The notes under the pieces are model-generated. The model saw nothing but the letters and a program-made list of their open reading frames with translations, was not told the origin of the DNA and searched no databases. Shown one piece after another: positions 24,545 to 31,255 of a stretch of DNA of 64,000 nucleotides; position 1 is the stretch's first letter, and every line of letters starts with the position of its first letter. The stretch is from Ruminococcus sp. Lineage in GTDB: Bacteria > Bacillota > Clostridia > Oscillospirales > Ruminococcaceae. The stretch lies in the NCBI RefSeq assembly GCF_016287535.1, contig NZ_JAEFAJ010000007.1, positions 1 to 64,000 of the forward strand, written 5' to 3'. Made by a program: the position numbers and the translations under genes.

Positions 24545-26554
24545 TCACTCTTCAGCAGAAGCAAACTGGCTCTCGTGACGGGTGAAGAAGTCCGTTCTCG
24601 GAGGCAGGAATTTCAGCTTATGATCGCTTCCTGTGAAGTATGTAAGCGGCTCAAGGATAGTATCCCATGACCATATCCTCTCGTCAGCATCAAGGTACTC
24701 ACGGAGCTTCTCAGTACCGAAGGGAGCCATCGGGTGCAGGAGCACACCTGCTATCCTTATCATGTAGAACAGATTGGCAAGAGCCTGCTTTAAAGCCTCC
24801 TTGTCGGGATACTCGCCGTTAAGCGCCTTTGCCATATACTTGCTTCCGTTGCGGATATAGCTGTCAAGTACATAGGTACACTGATGGAATGCAAACTTTG
24901 ACATATGCCTCTCATACTCAAGGACTGCCTTCTTAGCTTCCTCAATGAACTTCTCCTCGGGAGCATTGTCCGGCATAACGCCGTCAAGCTCCTTCTGAGC
25001 TGTATAGAAAGCAGTACGTATCATGCGGTTGAATACGTTTGAAAGGAGCAGACCGTCCTTTACTACAGGATCAGCGTCCTCCGGCTTTGCATCAGGATTA
25101 TATGGCTTGGGCATGAAGCTTACCGAGCGCTGTCCCAGACCGAGACCCAGCCAGTGCATACGGAGCTGCTCAGGAGTATAGTGATTAAGCAGGTCGTCAG
25201 CCATAGGCGGCTTTACAGCGCCTGAGCTTGAAGCCTTCTTGTCCAGGAAGAGTATGTGATGATTTGCAACGATAACAGGGAGCTGAAGCTCTCCGTCGGC
25301 AGGTGAAGCGGTCTTTGTATCGCTCTCCTGCTGTGCCATCCACATTGCAGGCTCTGCGATACCGTAGAAATAAATATTATCCTGACCTATGAACTGGTAT
25401 ACTGTCGCGTCCTTGCTGCACCAGTAGTCTCTCCACTCCTCCTTGTCGTGACCGATAGATTCGAGATAAGTCTCAGTAAAGGAGATAGGAGCCCACAGCG
25501 ACTCAGGCCATACCCATACGGTAAGTCCCTCAACGCCGTCCATGACAGGTGCTGGAACTCCCCACTCGATATTTCCGGTAAGGCGGAAGGGTACAAGGGT
25601 CTTTCCTGTTCTGTAGCGTATACCGTTCTCAGTGAGTATTCGGCAGGCTTCATCGCAGTCCGAGAGCTTGCTGAACTCTATAGTAAATGAGGGCTTTTTG
25701 GGCTCCTCTATGTAATTATGCTCCGGCATGGAGGTTTTCAGCTCCATGTACTTCTCCTCGAACTCACGCTTTATGTAGATGACAGGATTCTTGAGGAACT
25801 CGTCTATAGTCTTCCATACAACAGGACGGATATCCTTGCGCTTTTTCAGCTCCTCCACCCATTCCTTCATAAGCTGCTCGTAGTCACGGAGCTTGAAATA
25901 CCAGTTGGTAACAGGCTTCATGGTGGGAGTTTCACCTGTGAGTGTGCTGACAGGGTTTATAAGGTTCTCAGGCATATACTGATGTCCCATGTCGCACTCG
26001 TCGGCATAGCCCTTTTCGGAAGTACAGCCGTCTACGGGACATTTTCCTATGACCTGCCTGCCGTTGAGGAAAACTCCTGCCTTCTCGTCAAAGAACTGCA
26101 TGGTAGTTATCTGATCCAACTGTCCTTTTTTGTGAAGTGAGCTGATGAAGCGGTCTGTGACAGAAGCGTGTATCTCCTTGGAGCGTCCGAGACCTGAAGC
26201 CGCAAAAAGGTTCGGAGCTATACCGTAAGCGGCAAGAGTCTCCTTCTGCTTGTTGTGGTTTCTCTGTACGAAATCCTCAAGAGAGCCTTCAAATTCTCCG
26301 TTCTTGACCTTTACTCTCCAGCCCTCTGCGATAGGAGAGCCGTAGCAGTCCGTACCGCTGACAAATATAACATTTTCCTTGCCTATGCGGTCTCTCAGGA
26401 AGCGTGCATAGGTATCCGCAAATACCAGCATACCACCGACGTGACCGAAATGGAGCTCCTTGTTGCCGTAGGGCATACCGCCTGTGACAACAGCTCTTTT
26501 CGGGAACACAGGACGGGGTATCTCAAAATTTTTCTTTTCTTTATTGTCTGACAT
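24545..26554 (-). CDS. metG: Methionine--tRNA ligase
   Basis: A class I aminoacyl-tRNA synthetase charging tRNA-Met. The HIGH-equivalent is ELHFGHVGG near residue 35, followed by VIFVSGTDCYGSPI; a Cys-rich zinc knuckle lies near 165-190 (CPVDGC, ECDMGHQY). The KMSKS loop is divergent: in the expected position (about 425) the protein reads LDKKASSSGAV, so the second Lys is Ser. 669 residues with no C-terminal EMAPII-type tRNA-binding domain. ATG 26554 follows AGAGGTAA. This looks like the divergent clostridial type; identity as MetRS is firm from the fold motifs but the signature is atypical. Confidence 0.85.
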   Translation of the reverse strand: MSDNKEKKNFEIPRPVFPKRAVVTGGMPYGNKELHFGHVGGMLVFADTYARFLRDRIGKENVIFVSGTDCYGSPIAEGWRVKVKNGEFEGSLEDFVQRNHNKQKETLAAYGIAPNLFAASGLGRSKEIHASVTDRFISSLHKKGQLDQITTMQFFDEKAGVFLNGRQVIGKCPVDGCTSEKGYADECDMGHQYMPENLINPVSTLTGETPTMKPVTNWYFKLRDYEQLMKEWVEELKKRKDIRPVVWKTIDEFLKNPVIYIKREFEEKYMELKTSMPEHNYIEEPKKPSFTIEFSKLSDCDEACRILTENGIRYRTGKTLVPFRLTGNIEWGVPAPVMDGVEGLTVWVWPESLWAPISFTETYLESIGHDKEEWRDYWCSKDATVYQFIGQDNIYFYGIAEPAMWMAQQESDTKTASPADGELQLPVIVANHHILFLDKKASSSGAVKPPMADDLLNHYTPEQLRMHWLGLGLGQRSVSFMPKPYNPDAKPEDADPVVKDGLLLSNVFNRMIRTAFYTAQKELDGVMPDNAPEEKFIEEAKKAVLEYERHMSKFAFHQCTYVLDSYIRNGSKYMAKALNGEYPDKEALKQALANLFYMIRIAGVLLHPMAPFGTEKLREYLDADERIWSWDTILEPLTYFTGSDHKLKFLPPRTDFFTRHESQFASAEE

Positions 26555-26570
26555 TTTTATTACCTCTTTA

Positions 26571-26696
26571 TATAATTCGGAATTAGGATTTCGGAATTAG
26601 GAATTATCGGTATCGCTTACGCGATAATATTTAAATCAGTCTTCGATAGCGAACACTGTTAATTCCGCATTCCGCATTCCGAATTCCGCATTATGA
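26571..26696. repeat. Intergenic element of reiterated GGAATT / ATTCCGC units
   Basis: The metG-gltX gap holds ATTCGGAATTAGG-type units at its left end (26574-26604) and ATTCCGCATTCCGCATTCCG units at its right end (26661-26690). The two ends are imperfect inverted copies around a GC-richer centre that itself contains TATCGC/GCGATA. It resembles a small non-coding dispersed repeat; copies elsewhere in the genome cannot be tested here. Confidence 0.5.
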
Positions 26697-28325
26697 AAAA
26701 GCCTGAAGGCGCTTGCGTGTGATCTCCTCGCCGAGAACGTGGCTCACTTCCCAGATATCGGGTGCGTTTGCGTGTCCTGTCAGAGCTATACGGAGCATAT
26801 TAGTGATATGTACTATGCTTCCCCTGAACTGGTCGGGGTTCTTCTTGTAGTCCTTGGGCTTTACTGCGAAGCCCATTTCCTCTGTGATAGCCTTTACCTT
26901 GGTGAACCACGCCGCAGAATCGTCGCTGTGGTCGTAAGACGCAAGGTATCTTCCGAAGAAATCCTTTACCGTAGCCTCATCGCACTCCTCCGGCATATCG
27001 TCCGTTACTCTGAAGGTCTCGTCGTAATAGAAGCTCATGAAGTCGCAGGCCTGCTTCCATGTCTCGATGTCACGTCTTGGCTTTTCGCCGCCCCTGCCAA
27101 CATTGAGGGCCGCAAGCGTCCTCTCCGGGTACTTGTTTATCAGCTCTGCGAAGTCCTTATTGTACTCGCTGCACCATTCCAGCCAGCCGTCACGTACCTG
27201 CTCTGCGGTCATGCGGCATATTACGTTCTTGGATATATCCCTCATTTTATCGAGGTCAACAAGAGCTCCCGACACAGACATCTTTTCCAGTGTGTATGGG
27301 AATTCGTGATAGTCGGCTTCAGGATTGGCAATACGCCATTCCTCATAGTTGGAATTCAACAGGGTGAGAAGAAACTCCCATACAGCGTCCTTGCTGATTC
27401 CCTCCTGCTGGTAGTAAGCCAGTGCAAGCTCTGGATCCTTTCTCTTGGAGAGCTTTCTCTTGCTCTCACCGTCCATTTTCATAAGAGTAGCGGTATGACA
27501 GTATATTGGCTGCTTCCAGCCGAGAGTATTGAAAAGCTCTACGTGCATGGGCAGTGAGGATATCCACTCCTCGCCGCGTATAACATGGGTGGAGCGCATA
27601 AAATGGTCATCTATTACGTGAGCAAAGTGATATGTGGGGATACCGTCGCTCTTCAGAAGCACAAAGTCCATATTGTTGCGTGGCATTTCAAGCTTGCCGC
27701 GGATAGCGTCCTCGACAGCGATAGTTTCATTGGTCTCCTGACCTCTGAAACGGAGGACCCACTCTCTGCCTGCTTCGATATTTGCCTTTACATCATCAAG
27801 ACTGAGGTCTCTGCACTTGGCATACTTACCGTATACTCCGGGATTTTCCTTATTGGCGGTCTGCTGCTCGCGGACTGCCTCTATCTCCTCTGCCGTCATA
27901 AAGCATGGATAAGCAAGTCCTCTTTCAGTTAGGAGCTTTGCGAAAACGTGATAGATGTCCTTGCGCTGTCGCTGACGATATGGACCATAGCTTCCGTTGT
28001 CGCCCTCTGCAGTAGCACCCTCATCAAAGTGTACGCCGAAGTAGTCCATAGCGTTTATAACTGTCTCAACAGCCCCCTCAACCTCACGCTTGTTGTCCGT
28101 ATCCTCTATCCTGAGGTAGAAAACACCCTGTGACTGGTGAGCTATACGCTCGCCGATTATAGCGTTGTAAAGGTTTCCGAGATGAACGAAGCCCGTGGGA
28201 CTCGGACCAATACGTGTGACATTGGCTCCTGCCGGGAGCTGTCTCTCCGGGAAACGTGCCTCTATATCCTCAGGAGTTGCCGTAACATCGGGGAAAAGGT
28301 AATCTGCAAGTGCTTTATAGTCCAT
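26691..28325 (-). CDS. gltX: Glutamate--tRNA ligase
   Basis: A class I synthetase charging tRNA-Glu (and possibly tRNA-Gln for later amidation). IGPSPTGFVHLGN is the HIGH region, RIEDTDNKREV the acceptor/active-site segment, and KRKLSKRKDPE the KMSKS loop; DFVLLKSDGIPTYHFAHVID is the usual Glu-activating segment. The 544-residue length is slightly above the common 480-500. ATG 28325 follows AAAGGATTG; an upstream extension of 15 codons lacks a ribosome-binding site. Confidence 0.93.
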   Translation of the reverse strand: MDYKALADYLFPDVTATPEDIEARFPERQLPAGANVTRIGPSPTGFVHLGNLYNAIIGERIAHQSQGVFYLRIEDTDNKREVEGAVETVINAMDYFGVHFDEGATAEGDNGSYGPYRQRQRKDIYHVFAKLLTERGLAYPCFMTAEEIEAVREQQTANKENPGVYGKYAKCRDLSLDDVKANIEAGREWVLRFRGQETNETIAVEDAIRGKLEMPRNNMDFVLLKSDGIPTYHFAHVIDDHFMRSTHVIRGEEWISSLPMHVELFNTLGWKQPIYCHTATLMKMDGESKRKLSKRKDPELALAYYQQEGISKDAVWEFLLTLLNSNYEEWRIANPEADYHEFPYTLEKMSVSGALVDLDKMRDISKNVICRMTAEQVRDGWLEWCSEYNKDFAELINKYPERTLAALNVGRGGEKPRRDIETWKQACDFMSFYYDETFRVTDDMPEECDEATVKDFFGRYLASYDHSDDSAAWFTKVKAITEEMGFAVKPKDYKKNPDQFRGSIVHITNMLRIALTGHANAPDIWEVSHVLGEEITRKRLQAFS

Positions 28326-28440
28326 ATTATCAATCCTTTGTAGTTTTTCATTCTGTCCGCTGACAGACACATTTAATTTATTATATCACATTAACTGTAT
28401 AAAGTCAAATACAAATCAACTGTAAGACTGTTCCGTAACA

Positions 28441-28493
28441 ACAATAAAAAAGGCTGAGATCCGGAATTACATTCCCATTACCTCAGCCTTTCG
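28441..28493 (-). terminator. Terminator ending the small-ORF transcript upstream of gltX
   Basis: AAAGGCTGAG (28449-28458) pairs with CTCAGCCTTT (28482-28491). On the minus strand the stem is followed by TTTTTTATTG. It would end transcription coming from the 28.5-29.0 kb small genes and insulate gltX. Confidence 0.7.
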
Positions 28494-28542
28494 TCATCAA
28501 TTCTGTCATTATAATAAACTCTTTCAAATATAATCTTAACAT
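28483..28542 (-). CDS. Possible 19-residue peptide with a strong ribosome-binding site
   Basis: AAAGGAGGAGATGATACT precedes an ATG at 28542 opening a 19-codon frame (MLRLYLKEFIIMTELMTKG) that ends inside the downstream terminator stem. In a neighbouring frame the same DNA reads a tail DDERLR-stop that resembles the tail YDERLR-stop of the small membrane gene upstream, hinting at a decayed partial duplicate. It could be a leader or toxin-like peptide, or simply debris; low confidence. Confidence 0.25.
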   Translation of the reverse strand: MLRLYLKEFIIMTELMTKG

Positions 28543-28640
28543 AGTATCATCTCCTCCTTTAAGAAATGATATCAAGGGATTTGTAAAATTTTGGGTTAAG
28601 ATACGGTCCTAATAATAAAAATAACTGAAACTTAATGTTC

Positions 28641-28897
28641 TCATCTCAGCCTTTCATCATATTTTCTGTAATCATATTCGTCTTCATGTTTGAAGTCGAA
28701 GTATTCGGATTCGTCCGGATAATCATATTCAAAATTCAGGTACTTTTTTTACGAAAGAAAATTTTAATGATAAAAAAGATAATAACACCAAAATTGACAA
28801 GATTAATACCTGTAAAAAAAGAGGCTATCATTAGCGCAAATATCATTAAATCAAATTTTATTATTTTTTTATTACGCTCTCTATGGGTTATGCGCAT
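28641..28897 (-). pseudogene. Small membrane protein split by a frame change at an A7 run
   Basis: From ATG 28897 (AAGGAG 10 nt upstream) the frame encodes 53 residues: a basic start (MRITHRERNKKIIKF) and two hydrophobic stretches (about 16-35 and 36-48), ending at a TGA at 28736-28738. At the run of seven A (complement of 28744-28750) a shift into the adjacent frame continues with KYLNFEYDYPDESEYFDFK and a further acidic, Tyr-rich stretch to a stop at 28641-28643. A single-base change in the run would give one protein of about 82 residues: basic N-terminus, hairpin of two helices, acidic tail. It may be a true frameshift, a sequencing slip, or slippage-dependent expression. No homologue recognised. 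Confidence 0.5.
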
Positions 28898-28924
28898 TAT
28901 TCATCTTCTCCTTAAAAAAGCGCA

Positions 28925-28993
28925 TCGTTTATGAATCTGTAAATCGTAACAGCCCTCAGCCATTCATAAACGAAGTCGTTTCAAACTGAGGGC
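28925..28993 (-). promoter_or_regulatory. Structured leader of the small membrane gene (interleaved stems)
   Basis: Two perfect stems interleave. Stem A pairs TCGTTTATGAAT (28925-28936) with its complement at 28962-28973 (12 bp). Stem B pairs GCCCTCAG (28952-28959) with CTGAGGGC (28986-28993), 8 bp. In the minus-strand transcript B closes first; A closes later, 5 nt before TTTTTT and then AAGGAG. The order allows either a pseudoknot or a switch between alternative folds, resembling an attenuator. Confidence 0.55.
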
Positions 28994-29023
28994 ATTTTGA
29001 ACCCTTTTTAAGTTCATGTGATT

Positions 29024-29052
29024 ATTATATCGTCTGAATCTGTATTTGTCAA
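29024..29052 (-). promoter_or_regulatory. Perfect-consensus sigma-A promoter of the small membrane gene
   Basis: On the minus strand TTGACA (29052-29047), a 17-bp spacer and TATAAT (29029-29024). The predicted leader is about 120 nt. Confidence 0.85.
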
Positions 29053-29161
29053 GACCTTTTCTGCACTTTTTCAAGCTATATGTAAAAATCGTTAGTATAT
29101 ACATACATATATATATAATACTATCTATAGCATGAACGCAGTCTTTTGCCGGAACAAAGAA

Positions 29162-29187
29162 AAGCTCCCCTCATATGAGGGGAGCTT
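29162..29187. terminator. Palindromic hairpin, copy 1 (terminator of the lipoprotein gene)
   Basis: A 26-nt perfect palindrome (AAGCTCCCCTCAT and its reverse complement). On the minus strand it is followed by TTCTTTG and lies directly after the lipoprotein stop. The same palindrome core occurs at 29498 and, with one mismatch, at 30130. Confidence 0.75.
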
Positions 29188-29191
29188 ATCA

Positions 29192-29467
29192 TCATTTAAC
29201 ATTGTATTTCCAAATACCGTTTTCCTGATAAAACTCTACATCTTTACCGCTTGACGAAACTCCAACGAGCTTGTCACCTTCAAGCCAGTAATCACCGACT
29301 TCACCGTTCAGCGGACCTTGTACAAATACAACAGTCGGTTCCGGTCCCGGTCCATGTCTAGCCCAGTCACTTTCACCTCTGAACAGTTCGTCGCCGCATG
29401 AAGCAAGAACTGCCATTGAAACAAGTCCGAGAATCGCTATCGAAATCAATTCTTTTAACTTTATCAT
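29192..29467 (-). CDS. Small lipoprotein of unknown function
   Basis: 91 residues with a lipoprotein signal: basic start, hydrophobic core (about 9-20) and lipobox LASC (Cys about 24). The mature part (about 67 residues) is acidic, with GPGPEPTVVFVQG and a YWLEGDKLVGV/EFYQENGIWKY pattern suggestive of a small beta fold. I do not recognise a family. ATG 29467 follows AGGAAG. It lies in the pocket of small exported products between gltX and the peptidoglycan-binding cluster. Confidence 0.65.
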   Translation of the reverse strand: MIKLKELISIAILGLVSMAVLASCGDELFRGESDWARHGPGPEPTVVFVQGPLNGEVGDYWLEGDKLVGVSSSGKDVEFYQENGIWKYNVK

Positions 29468-29497
29468 AGTATTTTCTTCCTATCATGGTTTAATGAT

Positions 29498-29520
29498 GCT
29501 CCCCTCATATGAGGGGAGCT
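29498..29520. terminator. Palindromic hairpin, copy 2
   Basis: GCTCCCCTCA..TGAGGGGAGC, identical in its core to copy 1, followed by TGTTTTATT on the plus strand. It sits between the first Cys-rich peptide gene and the lipoprotein gene and may partly terminate the former. Confidence 0.6.
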
Positions 29521-29557
29521 GTTTTATTACATTTATCGTCAGTTAGAGTTCAGATTA

Positions 29558-29821
29558 TCACGTACCCCATACATACTGACCAGGAGTATATCCAACAAAC
29601 TGGTTGCAGCACTTGCAATACTTTGCTGTCTTCCTATACTTATGTCCTTTCCATGAGTAAGTATATGTTTCGCCATAATAACAATTATCAATGTAATATC
29701 CGTTCTGATATGTACCATGGTGATACTGACAAGCTGCATTTGCTGTCATAGATGCTCCTGATACAAGGAGTGTGGCTGCCGCTGCTAAGATAGTGAATGT
29801 TCTTTTGATTGCCTTTTTCAT
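29558..29821 (-). CDS. Small secreted Cys/Tyr-rich peptide 1
   Basis: 87 residues: a signal peptide (1-29, KRTFTILAAAATLLVSG then ANA) and a mature peptide of about 57 residues with five Cys (single Cys near 31 and 46; CKCC near 68-71), many Tyr and His, and a Gly-rich end. The signal peptide is 27/30 identical to that of the gene at 30178 while the mature parts are unrelated. ATG 29821 lies 12 nt after AAAGGAAG. No family recognised; a secreted antimicrobial, a metal-binding peptide or a surface factor are all possible. Confidence 0.65.
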   Translation of the reverse strand: MKKAIKRTFTILAAAATLLVSGASMTANAACQYHHGTYQNGYYIDNCYYGETYTYSWKGHKYRKTAKYCKCCNQFVGYTPGQYVWGT

Positions 29822-29995
29822 TGTTTTTTACTTCCTTTACTTTAAATTTAAGACCTTATGGTCTTATTGGTGAGATTGGTGAATGAAAATAGTGTGATGC
29901 TTCCCTTATATCATGTTGAGTGCAGTTATCCGTTTGTACGTGCCGGAACAAAGACGGCTGTAAATACCGTTTATGTGTACGGCTTTATGTTATGT

Positions 29996-30024
29996 ATGAT
30001 ACAACATTTTATGTTGATTGTCAA
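29996..30024 (-). promoter_or_regulatory. Promoter of Cys-rich peptide gene 1
   Basis: On the minus strand TTGACA (30024-30019), a 17-bp spacer and TATCAT (30001-29996). Confidence 0.8.
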
Positions 30025-30073
30025 TACTAAACGTGTATATTCAACAAATAATCACCCAAAGGTGGACAATGCG
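30018..30073 (-). promoter_or_regulatory. Conserved promoter-upstream block, copy B
   Basis: 56 bp covering the -35 element and the region upstream of it. It aligns without gaps with 30464-30519 at 44 of 56 positions, including TTGTCAATACTAAA, GTGTA, TCAA and AGGTGGA (plus-strand reading). It is a probable binding site for a shared activator. Confidence 0.6.
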
Positions 30074-30123
30074 AAAAACTTTTTGAATTTTTTGTTAATT
30101 CTGACTACAAAAGCATTAACATA

Positions 30124-30154
30124 TAAAAAAGCTCCCCTCATTATAAGGAGAGCT
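30124..30154 (-). terminator. Palindromic hairpin, copy 3 (terminator of Cys-rich peptide gene 2)
   Basis: AGCTCCCCT pairs with AAGGAGAGCT with one mismatch; the minus-strand stem is followed by TTTTTTATATG. It lies 24 bp after the stop codon. Confidence 0.75.
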
Positions 30155-30177
30155 CATTGCTTATTTTATTTTCTGAA

Positions 30178-30390
30178 TCATGTGGTATATGTCCAGAGTA
30201 AGTGACCACAGCAGTTGCTGTATACGCCCATAACATTGTGTGTACCGGTAAGGCATCTGATAACTCTTGTGGTTGTGCCTGAACAACAACAGTGATTATG
30301 TGCAGCGTTTGCTGTCATAGAAGCTCCTGATACGAGGAGTGTGGTTGCTGCTGCAAAAATAGTAAATGTTCTTTTAATTGCGTTTTTCAT
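30178..30390 (-). CDS. Small secreted Cys-rich peptide 2
   Basis: 70 residues: signal peptide (1-29) differing from that of peptide 1 at only three of 30 positions, then a mature part of about 41 residues beginning HNHCCCSGTTTRVIRC and ending NCCGHLLWTYTT, with six Cys (CCC, C, CC). I chose the ATG at 30390 by comparison with peptide 1 and because AAGGA is 10 nt upstream; an ATG three codons earlier touches the ribosome-binding site. Function unknown. It has its own promoter and terminator. Confidence 0.65.
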   Translation of the reverse strand: MKNAIKRTFTIFAAATTLLVSGASMTANAAHNHCCCSGTTTRVIRCLTGTHNVMGVYSNCCGHLLWTYTT

Positions 30391-30441
30391 TTGTTTCATA
30401 TCCTTTTTAAAATATTTAAAACCGGCCAGCTTTATGTGCTA

Positions 30442-30470
30442 ATTATATAACAATAAATTCACTTTGTCAA
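30442..30470 (-). promoter_or_regulatory. Perfect-consensus promoter of Cys-rich peptide gene 2
   Basis: On the minus strand TTGACA (30470-30465), a 17-bp spacer and TATAAT (30447-30442). Confidence 0.85.
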
Positions 30471-30559
30471 TACTAAAGGTGTAAAATCAATAAATTATAT
30501 CCCTCAGGTGGATAATATGATGATTTATGTTCAATTTTTTACGAATATGTGTAAAATCA
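30464..30559 (-). promoter_or_regulatory. Conserved promoter-upstream block, copy A, plus a further GTGTAAAATCA repeat
   Basis: 30464-30519 is the partner of the block at 30018-30073. GTGTAAAATCA inside it (30479-30489) recurs exactly 70 bp further upstream at 30549-30559, about seven helical turns away on the same face. The related GTGTATATTCA is in copy B (30033-30043). Confidence 0.55.
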
Positions 30560-30609
30560 CCATTTCTTACTTTACACACTCTATGCAGGCGTTTCAGAGG
30601 ACAAAAAAG

Positions 30610-31116
30610 TCAATAACTCACCTCAAGGAAACGCACAAGCATATTCCATGTAAGGCAGTCAACTGAGCTGTCCGCAGGAAGTCCGCAGCAGCTCCTGAAA
30701 AAATCCACCGCTCTGGCTGTTGCTCCGTCGTACTCACCGCTTACTCTCACCCTCGGCATATTGTCAAAACGCCCTGCCGCCTTCCAGAGCATAGCCTGTA
30801 TGATATAGACCAGTTCGCCGCTGTCGCCCTCACAGACTATGAAGCTCCTTGACGGGAAAACATGATAAGCCGCCGGTGCTCCCTCAAGATAATCACGGTA
30901 TATTGCGGCTATCCTGTCCCATGTGGCTGTATCCGTCTCACCTGTTTCCGGAAGCCCGTAGGCTCGCTGAAAAGCTGCCACAGCCTGCTCAGTGTACTTA
31001 TCGTACACACCGTCCGGAACTATCTGCGGTACACGCTTGTCAAAGAGAGATATTGCATAAAGATAGCTCTGGAGCTCTCGTATATGTTCCTTTTTCTGTT
31101 CCTCTGTATATGGCAC
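30610..31116 (-). CDS. Protein of two peptidoglycan-binding (PG_binding_1) domains
   Basis: 168 residues made of two PG_binding_1 three-helix modules: about 12-72 (LQSYLYAISL, DGVYDKYTEQAVAAFQRAYG, TGETDTATWDRI) and about 93-165 (GDSGELVYIIQAML, SGEYDGATARAVDFFRS). No signal peptide and no catalytic domain. The start is GTG at 31116 with GGAG 12 nt upstream. It belongs to the cluster with the SpoIID-domain protein, whose C-terminal repeats it resembles. Confidence 0.8.
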   Translation of the reverse strand: MPYTEEQKKEHIRELQSYLYAISLFDKRVPQIVPDGVYDKYTEQAVAAFQRAYGLPETGETDTATWDRIAAIYRDYLEGAPAAYHVFPSRSFIVCEGDSGELVYIIQAMLWKAAGRFDNMPRVRVSGEYDGATARAVDFFRSCCGLPADSSVDCLTWNMLVRFLEVSY

Positions 31117-31139
31117 AAAACCAACTCCGTTCCTAAAAA

Positions 31140-31255
31140 TACAGTATCCGCTTTCGCGGGCTTAATGCCAGGGGAATTTTTTATTGTCAGGTGTACACGG
31201 GCGGATAATATCCGCCCCTGCAAACTAACGGCTCGGAACGCCGGAGAGACGTTCC
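31140..31255. repeat. Intergenic element with GGGCGGATAATATCCGCCC palindrome
   Basis: Between the two peptidoglycan-binding genes lie a CCGC-TTTC-GCGG hairpin (31150-31161), a 19-nt near-perfect palindrome (31199-31217) and a GGAACG..CGTTCC pair around 31234-31253. No open frame with a ribosome-binding site. It looks like a dispersed non-coding repeat of gut Firmicutes; copy number elsewhere is untested. Confidence 0.45.

Larger units (their letters stand above)
29822..30129. other. Leader and promoter region of Cys-rich peptide gene 1
   Basis: No gene. It contains a minus-strand leader of about 170 nt with a short inverted repeat (AAGACC..GGTCTT at 29849-29864), the promoter at 29996-30024 and the conserved upstream block at 30018-30073 described separately. 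Confidence 0.5.

Noticed and set aside
26555-28440. T-box leaders before metG or gltX
   Set aside because: The T-box sequence AGGGTGGNACCGCG and a specifier-loop arrangement are not found in either upstream gap.
28635-28934. A 99-codon plus-strand frame across the small-gene pocket
   Set aside because: It has no ribosome-binding site or promoter and is the complement of the minus-strand small membrane gene, which has both.
29162-29520. The two identical palindromes as insertion-sequence ends
   Set aside because: No transposase or target-site duplication lies between or around them, and each sits at a gene 3' end with terminator features.
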